From: Pontederia crassipes | Lineage: Eukaryota; Streptophyta; Magnoliopsida; Commelinales; Pontederiaceae | Direction of reading: 5' to 3' | Assembly: GCA_030549335.1 (NCBI GenBank) | Contig: CM060193.1 | Span: 65,635,646 to 65,699,645, forward strand | Length of the DNA: 64,000 bases | In this document: positions 36,010 through 47,413 of the stretch, one piece after another | Position numbering within the stretch: the stretch's first letter is position 1 | Layout: every line of letters begins with the position of its first letter | Translations under genes and position numbers: made by a program | Notes under the pieces: model-generated | What the model was told of the DNA's origin: nothing | The model's input: the letters and a program-made list of their open reading frames with translations, nothing else | The model's database searches: none

Positions 36010-37700
36010 GTTAATTTTTCTTTTATTTTTTTATAAATTTATGATAATATATTAATAAATAAAAAGTATAACTTATTATTATTTAAGTTAATATAAAAAT
36101 TGTTTAATGAATAATATTAACATTAAATGGTAATTAATAATATTTTACTAATTAAAATATAATAAAAACTAAAAGAAAAAATAAAGCAAAAAAGTTCTTG
36201 CCAGCAAAAACCAAAGTTCTCAATTCGTGTCACGTGATGGGAATTGAAGTTTTCGTCAGTTCTAGTGTGTGGCATAATTTACAGAAACTAAACCAAACCC
36301 TGAGTCTTAATTCCCAAGCCAAACATTACTTTTGGATAATTATTTTATATTAGTTAGGAAGAATGGGTGAAGTAGGTTAAGTCTTCATAATAACATATTT
36401 CATTCCACAAATGGACAAATGAGAAGGAATGACCAAATTAACCCTCTTTCATACTTTTCTTTCTTCCTCTCTTTTCTTCCTCTCATTCATTAGCCTCTCC
36501 TCTCTCTTATATTAGTAAATAAATATTATGATAAAATATTTTTATTTTTCATTTTAACTTTTAAAATAGATTAATAAAATTATTATAAATTTTATTTTTC
36601 ATTAAATATTATAAATAATTTAATATATAATAACGAGTAAAAATAAATTTTACACAAATAAGACTTATATTATCCCATCTCACATCTTTTATAATTTATT
36701 ATTCAAATATAAATTTTCTAATAATGCATTATACTTCATCATCCCATCACTTAACATGCTACACCTTGTTATTTCCCAACAAGCCCTAAAGGTGAGACTT
36801 CATGTCCAAAATTATTAACGCATGATCAATCTAAAGCCGATATTAATTAGCGTGATATTTTTAGGGATCAATTTTCAAACTACTAGCATCCGCGACCCCC
36901 CCTAGGGCATAGTCTTACTAGCCACTTGTGCCAACCTTTGTTTGTTTGTGCTAATATTAAAAAGTCATTTTTAAACTACTAAAAAGTCATTGGAAATTTT
37001 AAACAGTCATCTTTTTTTTCTATTCATATCAGTTCGACATCTAAACTACTAAACTTTTATTTTTTGTTTTCTTTGTGGATGTCTTGGAAAGTTGAATATA
37101 TACAATCAAAATATAAAACTAATCTTATTTTCTATTGTTTTCTTGTAGTAAATGGATTTTCTAAGTGGATTCTTTAACTTTGTGGGGGACAGATGTGCTA
37201 AAATTGAGGAGAGAAGTGACCGATAATGCTCGGATTATAAATTTCATTGATGAAAAATATTGATTGAAGAAATATCAATCTATGGTACATATGTGGGATA
37301 AAAAAAAATTATAGTTTATTTTCTATAAGAAATGTAATGTAGTTTTTTTTTTGAGATTGTAATTTAGGGATTAGTAAGAAATAATTTATTGCAATAGTTA
37401 GTCGTATTATTTTATGACATTATTACTCAAAATCTATTATTAGCATATTAAATTATTAGCATATTAAATTTATTTGGTTGAGAGACATCTCTACCGCAAT
37501 TTCTGTAAAATGAATTTTCCCTTACTTGATTTATGTAAAATTCTATTAAGTCAAACTAATACAGTTTGGAAAACTATATGTATGAGATTAATAAATACGT
37601 CGAGCATCCTTCTCTACATCATTTTATTATTTAATTAATTTAATTATTATACTCATAAATTAATCATATACTTGTTAGATGAAGTAACATATATTTATGA
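36010..37700. other. AT-rich spacer
   Basis: No coding region was recognised. Around 36290-36780 a CCAAACATTAC.../...CAACAAGCCCTAAA arrangement hints at an old MITE, but the ends do not match well enough to call. Confidence 0.4.
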
Positions 37701-37707
37701 ATTTAAC

Positions 37708-38409
37708 GGGCCCCTACCTAGTAAAATAGGTAGGAGCATCTACCTAGTGTTATAGTCATCAGATCGGGCGGTTGAGGTGGTGAGGTGCATTTCAACAACA
37801 ACAAAAAAAAAAAAAAATCGGACAATTTGGCCGGTTCAACGAAGAGAGCTCAGTCAACAATGGTCAATTGCAGGCGTATGGGAGGGAGGGAGGGAACGAA
37901 GAGCGTCCATGATTACCGAGGAGAGGAGTTAGAGAAGCAATCATAGACGGTGGGTGCTCCGTGCTCGACCTCGGCCTCCCTCTCGTCGAAGCTACGAGGC
38001 AGTTGGAGGAGTTCAACTATCGTTGCTCGCTGCTCACGCACATCACGCATTGACGATCTGCTCGCTGCTGGCTGTTGGATTTCGTTGTCTTTTACAAAGG
38101 GTCGCCGCTGCTTGTTCACATCAACGATGTTGACGCCGTCGCCACTGCCGCTGCTCACAGCCGACGCCGAATCAACGCTACCGACACCGTCGCCACTGCG
38201 CTGCCGAATCTCGCTGTCATTCATAAAGAGCTGTCATTGCTCGCTCACATCGCCGCTACCAATGGCGCCGTCGCCGTCGCTGCCAAATCTTGCTGCCGAC
38301 ATCGCCACTGCTTCTCGTTGCAACAAATGAATGAACTGATTTGATTTTCGGACGTCTGGTTCGGCACGTTCTTGTGGAACGACATCTATTATAGGTAGGT
38401 AGGAGCCCC
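37708..38409. mobile_element. Inverted-repeat element with GC-rich, internally repeated cargo
   Basis: The ends GGGCCCCTACCTA and, reversed, GGGGCTCCTACCTACC lie in similar ATTTAA flanks. The centre (about 37920-38330) is GC-rich and contains two diverged ~125-bp units, each with TTCGTTGTC/CTCGCTGTC, CTGCTTGTTCACATC/TTGCTCGCTCACATC and GACGCCGTCGCC-type text. Frames exist on both strands but none is recognisable. It may be a Pack-MULE-like element. A related end lies at 59898-60040. Confidence 0.5.
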
Positions 38410-38503
38410 ATTAAATCTTATAATATTGATCTTGATCAAATTCATTATTTGATTAATCTAATAAGTGAAATTAGTATTTTACGTCCATTCTACGTTGAAT
38501 GTT

Positions 38504-38545
38504 ATATATATATATATATATATAGGATTATATATATATATATAG
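38504..38545. repeat. (TA)n microsatellite
   Basis: TA dinucleotide runs interrupted by TATAGGAT, immediately outside the left end of the next long-TIR element. Confidence 0.85.
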
Positions 38546-39582
38546 GATTTTTTCGCTGACCCCCTTAACTATAAACTTTTTCCGTGTCTACCCATAACTT
38601 TTAAATATTCCGCTGACCCCCTCAACTATACTGCTTTTTTCACTTAAGTCCATCTGTCAACCTCTGTTAATTATGAAAGGATCAAAATACCCTTCTCCTC
38701 ATATAATATAATATTGTAAAATATAAAATTATATATTATAAAAATAAAAAAGTGCTTCGCGTACCCTCTCCGGCCATGAGATCGGCCTCCTCCTGTCGAC
38801 GACGAGATCGCAGAGGGGGCGTCACCCTCTCCCGCAATCTCATTGTCGGCGAGGACAGAGGATGACTGTTGCTGCTGCGCAGGAGGAGACACTAGAGCCA
38901 AGGATCCCTCGTAGTCAAATGTCGAGAGGTCACCGAAGGCCACACGGATCCACTTAGCACTCGTCGCTAGACACGTCCTCACTCCCTTGCAACACGCAAC
39001 TCTCCACCAAGCTGACCTCCGAGGCTGCCGGGGCGGCGAGAACCTCGGTTCCAGTGAGTACTCCGACAAAGACCCGTCTGTGCTGGAGCTTTCGGGCGTC
39101 GGCTTCATGCGTAGCTGCGACAGCTCCGCCGTCTCGCTTGTCGGTGGCGGCTAGGCTTGCTGCTCCGCAGGAGTAGACGTCGGAGTCGAGGATCCCGCAT
39201 AGTCAGACGTCGAGAGGTCACCGAACGAGACGCCCCTTCTGTGATCTCGTCGCTAACAACGATATTGCGAGGGAAGGGACACCCCTCTGCGATCTATTCG
39301 GCGATCGGAGGGGGTCCGATCTCGTGGCCGGAGAGGGAGGCACCAAGCACATTTTTTATTTTTATAACATATTATTTTATATTTTATAATTTTAGAGAGG
39401 AGAAGGATATTTTGGTCATTTCATAAATAAAAAAATAAAAATTAATGGAAAAATTAACAGAGGTTGACAGATGGACTTAAGTGGAAAAGACGATATAGTT
39501 CAAGGGGGTCAGCGGAATATTTGAAAGTCGTGAGTAGACGCGGAAAAAGTTCATAGTTCGGAGGGTCAGCGGAAAAAAACCA
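38546..39582. mobile_element. Long-TIR Mutator-like element (Pack-MULE candidate)
   Basis: About 140 bp at each end are inverted copies. Each side carries CGCTGACCCCCTTAACTATA-like, AACTTTTTCCG, a second CGCTGACCCCCT, and CACTTAAGTCCATCTGTCAA then CCTCTGTTAAT. Inside, GC-rich sequence (about 38755-39350) has a minus-strand frame of about 110 residues (SLSEYSLEPRFSPP, GVRTCLATSAKWIRVAFGDL) that I cannot name. A ~70-bp segment (about 38870-38940) recurs in direct orientation at about 39160-39230. Long TIRs around GC-rich, gene-like cargo are the Pack-MULE pattern. No 9-bp duplication was confirmed. Confidence 0.65.
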
Positions 39583-39780
39583 CAACTCTCGTATTTCGCC
39601 CTCGCACCCCATAAGAATCAGTGGTAGACGACGGTCTTGAACCTAACGTCACATATCTTCATTTTTTTTCTTTTTTCTTTCACAATTTTAAGTACGAGAT
39701 TTATAATTCAAGGAAGCATTTTTCCATACAGATTTATATATATAATGATGTGATAACATCATCCATTGGCCTAAAGATGA

Positions 39781-39783
<3 letters not shown>

Positions 39784-39814
<31 letters not shown>
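39784..39814. repeat. (TA)n microsatellite
   Basis: A run of TA dinucleotides in AT-rich spacer. Confidence 0.9.
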
Positions 39815-39815
<1 letters not shown>

Positions 39816-39829
39816 TGTACTTAATACAT

Positions 39830-41660
39830 ATATAAGCTACTTAATAACTTATATATGAGGTTGAGATAACATCATCCATTAAAGAACGCAATAAATTAGA
39901 GCGAATTTGTTTGGCAATCCGTCTTGACATAAAAAAGATGTGACAGTGCATGTAGTTAGCTTGACATGCAGGGTGCTCACCCGTCACTAGCACATGCAAT
40001 ATGCATTTATATACATACAATTCCATGAATAAATTAATTGAAGGTAACATTATTTTCACTTCAAAATTTATTATTATCATCTCGTTATATAAGATATTGA
40101 ATATTTTTACGTAAAATGGAGTGATAATAATATGTTTTGAAGTGATCATAGTGCATGCAATAAGATGGATTTGAATTTCTGATGGACTGAAGCTTATGAG
40201 TTTGAACATTTGATTCACTTGTAAGAACTTCAATTTTTTAGAATTGATCGATTAGATAGATAAGTTACATAATTATAAATACTAAGTAAAATTTTATAAA
40301 TAATTAATAATTTTTTTATTATTAGATCTAAATATATTCTTAATAATTCTCTAATAATATGTTAATAAATAAGTATATATATTATTAAAAAATAACATCA
40401 TATATATAATAGGGACACTTACTTTTAGGTCTATATGTCAAAAATAAAAAAGAGATCACCTAATAACAAGAACGAGATTAAGTTCTTCACGTATGTTTGA
40501 TGATAACTTGATTTTGATACTACAGAAATTTTTATTTTTTATTTTCACGTTTGACTGGACTTGCTAGAACAACTTTTGTCTCAAGTTACAATAGTCAATT
40601 ATCCATAAATTTTAAATTCTAATAAGTAATTTATTGATCAAAACTTATTCTAAAACAAATAATGGAACATTTAAATAAAATGATTAGAATAAATAATAGT
40701 TAATTAATCATGCCCAAACAAAACTAATTAGAAAGAATGCCTATTTAATTTTTTATTGATAAGCAGATTTTATATTTCCTTATAATTTACTTATAAATAA
40801 AATTTATTATTATCAATCTAGCCAAACAGGAAGTCCTCCATTGTTAAGAAAAAAAACCCTCAACATTTATGAAATGAAGTATGACTATTGTAAACATGCC
40901 TAAAGTGTCACTAATCATAATTAAATATGCAATGCAGAAGAACATAAAGTTGACTAAGCTACAACTCTCAAGTGCAGTAGTGCAATCTGAAAAAGAAGAT
41001 AATCATAGGCATCGATTTATTCTTTTGTTACGTGACAATTGAATCCTCTTTACCAAGATTACTTACACTTTCTGGTTGAACTTTCACATATCAACAATAA
41101 TAACTAATCTGAGAAAGCTAACATATTCATTATTTTCAATAGTCTTTCAACCATAATAAACTAACAAGTAATTATGACATCAAATTATCAATAATAATAA
41201 ATATTATAATAACATAATCTTGTGTATATCTATCATCATGAATTTTGTTGTCATACACGCTTCAATCTTTACTTGATCAATTAATGGAATTTATAAAACA
41301 TAGAGAAATAAAAATTCTATAAGCAAGATTAGTACGTAAGGTGATATAGATGGATATGGTTGTGTAACATAAACAACTTGAGTTTTAGCAATTTCATAAT
41401 ATAGCGTATAATCAAAAGAATCAGATAATACATTTTATTTTATTTTTTACTTTTTCTTTCTTTCTTTCTTCCTTCCTTTCTTACTTGCTTCTTTTGTTTT
41501 CTTGCTTTCGTTCTTCTTAAACAATCAATCTTCTTTTTTTGTTGGGTTGGACTATATTTTTTATTTTAGATTCAACTTTTTAAAGACACCTATATGGGTT
41601 ATGCTAAGTGAGATCTTTAACAATTATCATGGACTTACAATGACACTTTCATGTGTCTTT
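39830..41660. other. AT-rich spacer
   Basis: No gene was seen. Near 41455-41500 there is a CTTTCTTTCTTTCTTCC pyrimidine run, followed by the solo-LTR pair. Confidence 0.45.
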
Positions 41661-41665
41661 GAATC

Positions 41666-42110
41666 TGTTACGAAAAAGGGGAGAGAGGGATCGCACGAAA
41701 TACAGAAGAACACGAAGAGGAAAAACGGCGGCGGCTCTTTGTTATGGAATAATGATGATTACAAGGATAGGTATCGGTCTAGACCCCTAGGGAGTTTATA
41801 TAGGCACTCCCTTTGACAGATGATAGGAATTACATACGGACTGGGACTCTAAATATCCCCTGAAAATAGGACATCTATCTCGTGATAAGGAAATAAATCA
41901 AATCCGAATCACAAACAGAATACCCCTAAAAAATTTTCGCTCAGGGGGCTCCGCCCCCTTGCAACCCCCGCAGGGGGGATCCCTCTGGATCCCCCCTTGA
42001 CCCCCCACAGGCTCGCTGACCGGGCAGCGAGACTCCCGTAGGGGAATTCTGCTGAAGCGTCTGACTATGTAGGGGGACCAATTGGGTTCAGATTCAAGGC
42101 ATTATTAACA
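41666..42110 (-). mobile_element. Solo LTR, minus orientation, 445 bp
   Basis: Read on the minus strand it begins TGTTAATAATGCCTTGAATC and ends TTTTTCGTAACA. It is flanked by a perfect 5-bp duplication GAATC at 41661-41665 and 42111-42115. A promoter-like CCTATATAAACTCCCTAGGG lies in the middle, supporting the orientation. A GC-rich block (GGGGGCTCCGCCCCC) sits in the presumed U3. No internal region is present. Family: small-LTR retrotransposon, probably Copia, not assigned to a lineage. Confidence 0.85.
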
Positions 42111-42858
42111 GAATCATAGTGAATCAAACTAAGGTAGGGGTGAGTATCTTAGACCTGAAATCTTTGGGCACTTTAGATCCAAACTTTCTTCACTTTAATT
42201 TTTTTTACTTAGAACTTTGATGCACAAAAAAATCATGCATCATTTAAGATGATTTAATTTGCATTTTACGAAGTTTTTTGTTTAAGAAATGAGTTCTTTA
42301 ATTTACTTTTTCTAAAAAATTTGGATTTGACTCCTATCAATAATTTTATGTTAGGAGATCAAAATGTCAAAAAAAAAAGGCCAAAAAAAGTCACCAAATG
42401 TAAAATTTGAAATTTCAAGATTCTTAACATATGAGGGTTGTGCTCGATAAGTGCAAACATTTGAGTTTCAACAAGATTTTGTGTCACGGCCGTGCCATCT
42501 CATCTTCATGGCCATGCCCGAGGGATGAATATTGGCACAATGAAAACCACAATCACTATGACATATTTTTTCAACTGTGATGATGGTCTAGCAGTCAGTT
42601 ACGGAACAATTTTCATCCACTTTTTTATTGGAGATTTGGTTTCTTTCTTGGTGGCAGGACAAAAAAAATACATATAAGGAGGTTGAAAAGGACATGTAGA
42701 GGCATTCCTATGAGCATTATTTTGAAGGCCAATAAAAGGAGAAGTTCAAGATTGATCATAAAGCTCCATCGAAAACTCGAAAGATGATGTTCTCAATAGT
42801 CATAATAGTTCTTATTTCCTTTTCTTGAACTTTTTATATTAGATTTGATGTTATTTTC

Positions 42859-43231
42859 TGTTAATAATGCCTTGAATCCTAGTAGAAGACATGCACCCTC
42901 GCACTATGAGGGTCTCATTGTCCGGACAATGAGCTTGTGTGTGTATGGGGGGGGGATAGGAGAATTCTGTATGTAATTCGAAATTAATTTTAATTTTTTT
43001 ATCATGAGATAGGTGTTTCAATTTTGAGAGATTAATTTAGAATCTCAATCGGTATGAAATTTCTATCACCTGTAACATGAGTGTAGCCTATATAAACTCC
43101 CTAGGGGTTTTAATAGAAAATAATATGAATTATAATATTTTTCGTTCTCATCTAATAAAATTCTACATTGCCTTTAAATTTCTCAATTTTGTTCTTCGGT
43201 GCATAATTTCTCTCGTACAAAAATCCTAACA
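42859..43231 (+). mobile_element. Solo LTR, plus orientation, same family, 373 bp
   Basis: It begins with exactly the same 20 bases as its neighbour (TGTTAATAATGCCTTGAATC) and ends AAAAATCCTAACA. It is flanked by a perfect 5-bp duplication TTTTC at 42854-42858 and 43232-43236. It shares CCTATATAAACTCCCTAGGG with the minus-strand copy. The two insertions are independent because their target duplications differ. Confidence 0.87.
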
Positions 43232-43845
43232 TTTTCATTAAACTTATTCCTTTATTAGAGTCATTGAACTCTATTTATGTATTAGAGTTTTTCTTATCTT
43301 AATTTAGTTTGCATCTTTAATAGTATGCAAGTTTGTGTTTAATGCTTTCCTTTGATTTTGTGATTTATGAGTTAATTACTATATGAGATCAAGTGATTCA
43401 TTTCAATTGATTTTATTTCATGCATGTCATAATTAGAAAAAAAAATCAAAAGAGACTTAATTTGTGTAGTTATTTAAAAATCTCTTAACTATAATTTTAT
43501 TTAAATGCATATTTTAATTAATTAGATAAGTTAAATATAAAATAATTAATTTATTTTGATTATTCTTAAGATAGTAGTTACACCATGAAATATGAGTAAC
43601 TTTGGGAATGGAACTTTATTATTGATTTAACTAATTCTAATCGAGAAAATCTATTGCATTCTACTGGTATAAATTAGGCGCTCTAATCATCAAACCATTA
43701 TTTATTTCACTTGCATATGAAAATAATTATTTTTTAAATTTCTCAATTAAACGATAATTCTATTCATTCACTTTATTATTCGAGCTACTAACATTTATTT
43801 TAAACTTCACAATCGGTGCATATGATGAACCCCATGTTATAACTT

Positions 43846-44075
43846 TTATATTCTTAGCCACTTAACTATCTTTGAGCCTTCAATTTAAAAATATCAATGA
43901 CATGGATAAAAAAAATCATTTAACATATGGGACACAAATTTCTTAACAAACATCAAAACTTTATATTCTTAGCCACTTAACTATCTTTGAGCCTTCAATT
44001 TAAAAATATCAATGACATGGATAAAAAAAATCATTTAACATATGGGACACAAATTTCTTAACAAACATCAAAACT
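43846..44075. repeat. 115-bp perfect tandem duplication
   Basis: Units at 43846-43960 and 43961-44075 appear identical, beginning TTATATTCTTAGCCACTTAA and ending CATCAAAACT. In such an old, diverged spacer this must be either very recent or an assembly artefact. Confidence 0.93.
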
Positions 44076-44290
44076 CGGACTGGATGGGTAGTGTTGAAAC
44101 CATTCATTTTTTAATATATAACTACCGAAACTCAGGCCTTGCGGCACAAAAATCTGAGACAAGTTGTCTCGGCCGAATGCCATTGATCATTTTTCTATTC
44201 TAGTTGAAACTTGAGCTTGGTCGAAGGACATTTGAGTTGGGATCTATATGAACTCAAGGTAGGACTTTCACTTGGATGGCATTGTTTTTA

Positions 44291-44869
44291 GAGGCCGTTT
44301 GGTACGAGGTAATTTAAATAAATTATCGGCTATTTTATTTAAAATTCTTAGGGCCCACCACATTATCTCGTTTGACTGTGATTGATTATCGATAATTTTA
44401 ATTGCTCTAGTAATCTTGATTACCACCTCACTGATAATCTAGATAGCAGACAGGGGATGTGTCTTTCCAGATTACCAGTAGGTAGGAATGTATTTTGACG
44501 AAAATATCCATTCAATTAAAATTTTTATTTTAAATGTTTTATTAATAAATAAATATCATTTAACTTCATCTTTTTTATTATTCGAAATCTTTTACAAATA
44601 ACTCTTGATTTTGTCTCATCTTATATATATATATATTCACTTTTCTACTTTTTTCTTTGTTTATTTATAATAACATGTTATTAAAATCTAAAATAAGTTT
44701 TAAGAGTATTTTGATAATTTTGTCACTATCCATTTTGACTATTATTTATATTACCAGTACTTACCAAACAATGTAATGTAATATTACCGATAATTTAAAT
44801 AGTGATAATTTATGTAACTGATGATTTAAATTACCGATTAATTAAATCAGTAATGCGTCAAACGGCCCC
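44291..44869. mobile_element. Tourist-like (PIF/Harbinger) MITE, 579 bp
   Basis: Ends GAGGCCGTTTGGTACG and, reversed, GGGGCCGTTTGACGCATTAC, flanked on both sides by TTA (44288-44290 and 44870-44872). The interior holds further inverted TACCGATAATTTAA-type blocks. It has no transposase. Confidence 0.75.
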
Positions 44870-45220
44870 TTAAAGACATCGTCAAACTTGGATTGGTTTT
44901 TTACCGGCACGAGGCGGATTCTGACGCAACATAACTTCAATGATTTCTTTTTAACTTTATCAATATTTTTTATACTAAAATGACATGCTTTCGACATATA
45001 GACCTATTAGACTTGTTCATGGATCATAGGAGAACATTAAACACTCGTTAAACTTTTTTATTTAATCACAAAATTGTATTAAAAAAATGAATCTGAATTA
45101 TGTATGCACGGTTCCAAACATAAGTATTTGGAATCCAAAACTTGTGACGAAATCTTTTATGACTACGCTCGCTTTTCGACTTTGACCCGACGTCCTTTCA
45201 TAGAGCAAAGGCTGCTCCAA

Positions 45221-46262
45221 CCAATGTTGTTAGGATCGGATCGGACAACGACCCGGATAGATGTCCATTTCAGGTCGAACCGATTGAACCGCTCAGTCGG
45301 ATCGGATAATAATAAAATATTATATTTAATATGGTATATTAAATTAAGCTATTATATTTTGGATATATACCTATATCAAAATGTAATTATGCAAAAAAAA
45401 ATAACAATCATAAATCATAAATTTTAAATTTAATATTTGATGTTAAAATTATTACACACTTAATAAATGAAAATCTTATTGAATCTCATTATTATATATA
45501 AATTTTCTATTCTTTAATTTTTTTATAAATAGTTTTCCATTATATTATGAGAAGATTATATATTCTATAAATAAATATATAGTATAATTAGTGATTTATT
45601 AAATTTAAGCTTATTAAATATTAAATTAAAGAAATTTAAAATTTGTGTATATATATTAAATATATATAATACTATACTATATTAAGTATGCTATAGTTTT
45701 ATTTTATATTATACATATATCAAAGAAGTTTGCACCATTAATCTCTAAATAATTTTATCTAATATGACAAATATTATATATATATATATAACTTATATTA
45801 TAATATACATTTATGATATTAAAATTTTGAATAAAATAATAATTCATAAGTTAAATTTCAAAGCTTAGCAAATTCTAGACTAAATGAATGAAAAAGGAGC
45901 AAGTAAGGTGTACAAACATAGTCCCACATTCATAATACTAACAACATAAGAACAAGGGGACATCTATAAATAAAGGAGGATACTAGTGGACCAGTGTGTT
46001 TCTTTATGAAAAAATCCATTTATGAATGTTTTTCAAATTTATAATAATAAATTTTATAAAATTATTTCTTTTGTTAAGAAATAAAAAAATTTGGGTTGGC
46101 TTAAAACTGCGAGTCAAACCGTTTTTTTCCTGTTTTAATCGGTTTTGACTGGTTCTTGATCGGTCCAATCTGGTTTAACTAGGGGTCTGATTTTAATGCT
46201 TGTAACAAGTCGTCTTAGTGGCTGGTCGACGGTCGGACCGGGTCCGGCCCTAATAACATTGG
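45221..46262. mobile_element. Non-autonomous inverted-repeat DNA element, ~1.04 kb
   Basis: The left end is CCAATGTTGTTAGGATCGGA and the right end, reversed, CCAATGTTATTAGGGCCGGA, continuing with GACC-rich subterminal text on both sides. The centre is AT-rich and non-coding. A truncated relative is at 6598-6960. The target duplication is unclear. Confidence 0.65.
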
Positions 46263-46644
46263 CTGCAACGAGGGAGAACAAGCATTCAAAAGTCGAAAGA
46301 AAATGCAATTTTTTGAATGAGATATGAGTGACGGAGAAAAGGAGTTTAATTTGTAAGGAAAATTGATTTTGAGTTGGATTAAGTTATAAGTGGGAAATTT
46401 TTTTAATGTGAACCATATTTATAACCTACATCAATTGTTGTTATTTAAATTCTTTATTCTTTTTCTCTCTTTTCTTTTCTTTTCTTTTCTCTTTTCTTCA
46501 CTTTCAATCTTTTTATCCTTTCCTAACTTATCTTTGTCCTTTCATAATTTTGATTAACCTTTATTTTTAAAATATTTTTAGAATTAAATTAATAAAATTT
46601 GGGGTTGTAAGAATGATAACATGAAAAATGAGATTACTACACAA

Positions 46645-47190
46645 TAGGAGTGACGGTAGTTCGGGTCGGATCGAATTTTCGGTATAAAAAAATTAACAGT
46701 TATTTTTTGAGTCAATTTTTAAAATTAAAAAAGTACCCTAAAACCATTTTGAAAAAAAATAAAAACCACTCTCTAACCAATCAGTTTTTTCGGATGGTTT
46801 TTTCGGGATCCTACTATTATATAATTATATTTTAAAATATATAATAACTTAAAATTACTATAAAATATTTAATTTTATATTAAATATAAAATATACTACT
46901 AAAATTTTAAAGTTATTAAATTAGAGTTTCATAATGTGATCGAAAAGTATAAAATTTTATACAAAAAATATTATTTTTATAATAAAAGAATTAATAACAT
47001 ATGTATTAATTATATAAATAAAAACTGGGCTCCTACAGTTTTTTCGGGTGGACCCTAATTTTAATTGGTGGATTTTAATTTATTAAAACTATCCTAAATC
47101 ATATTTGAACTTATTTTTTGATTTTTTCCGAATTTATTTTTTCGAATCGAATGAATTTTTTCGATTGGTCGAATTTTTCTTACACTCCTA
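46645..47190. mobile_element. hAT-like MITE (TAGGAGTG family), copy 3, intact
   Basis: A 546-bp element with ends TAGGAGTGACGGTAGTTCGG and TTTCTTACACTCCTA, flanked by a perfect 8-bp target duplication CTACACAA (46637-46644 and 47191-47198), which places the family in the hAT superfamily. The interior is homologous to 31005-31533 in the opposite orientation. Confidence 0.88.
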
Positions 47191-47364
47191 CTACACAAAT
47201 ATGTAACTCAATGATAAGTTTTATACACATTTTTATTTACAACTGCCTGCATATTCCTTAAATATAATAATTAACATCAAGGATGCATGCTGTAGGATCG
47301 AGTCAGTACACGTCGAGGATTTTATATAAATTAAACAGCATTAATTATACATATGAAGGATATT

Positions 47365-47388
47365 ATATATATATATATATATATATAT
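47365..47388. repeat. (TA)n microsatellite
   Basis: A short TA run just left of the helicase-carrying element. Confidence 0.85.
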
Positions 47389-47413
47389 GAGATTAAGTAG
47401 CATGGTTACAATC

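Noticed and set aside
35936-36010. tRNA-like GGTTCGAATC segment
   Set aside because: No matching D-arm, anticodon arm or acceptor stem could be folded around it.
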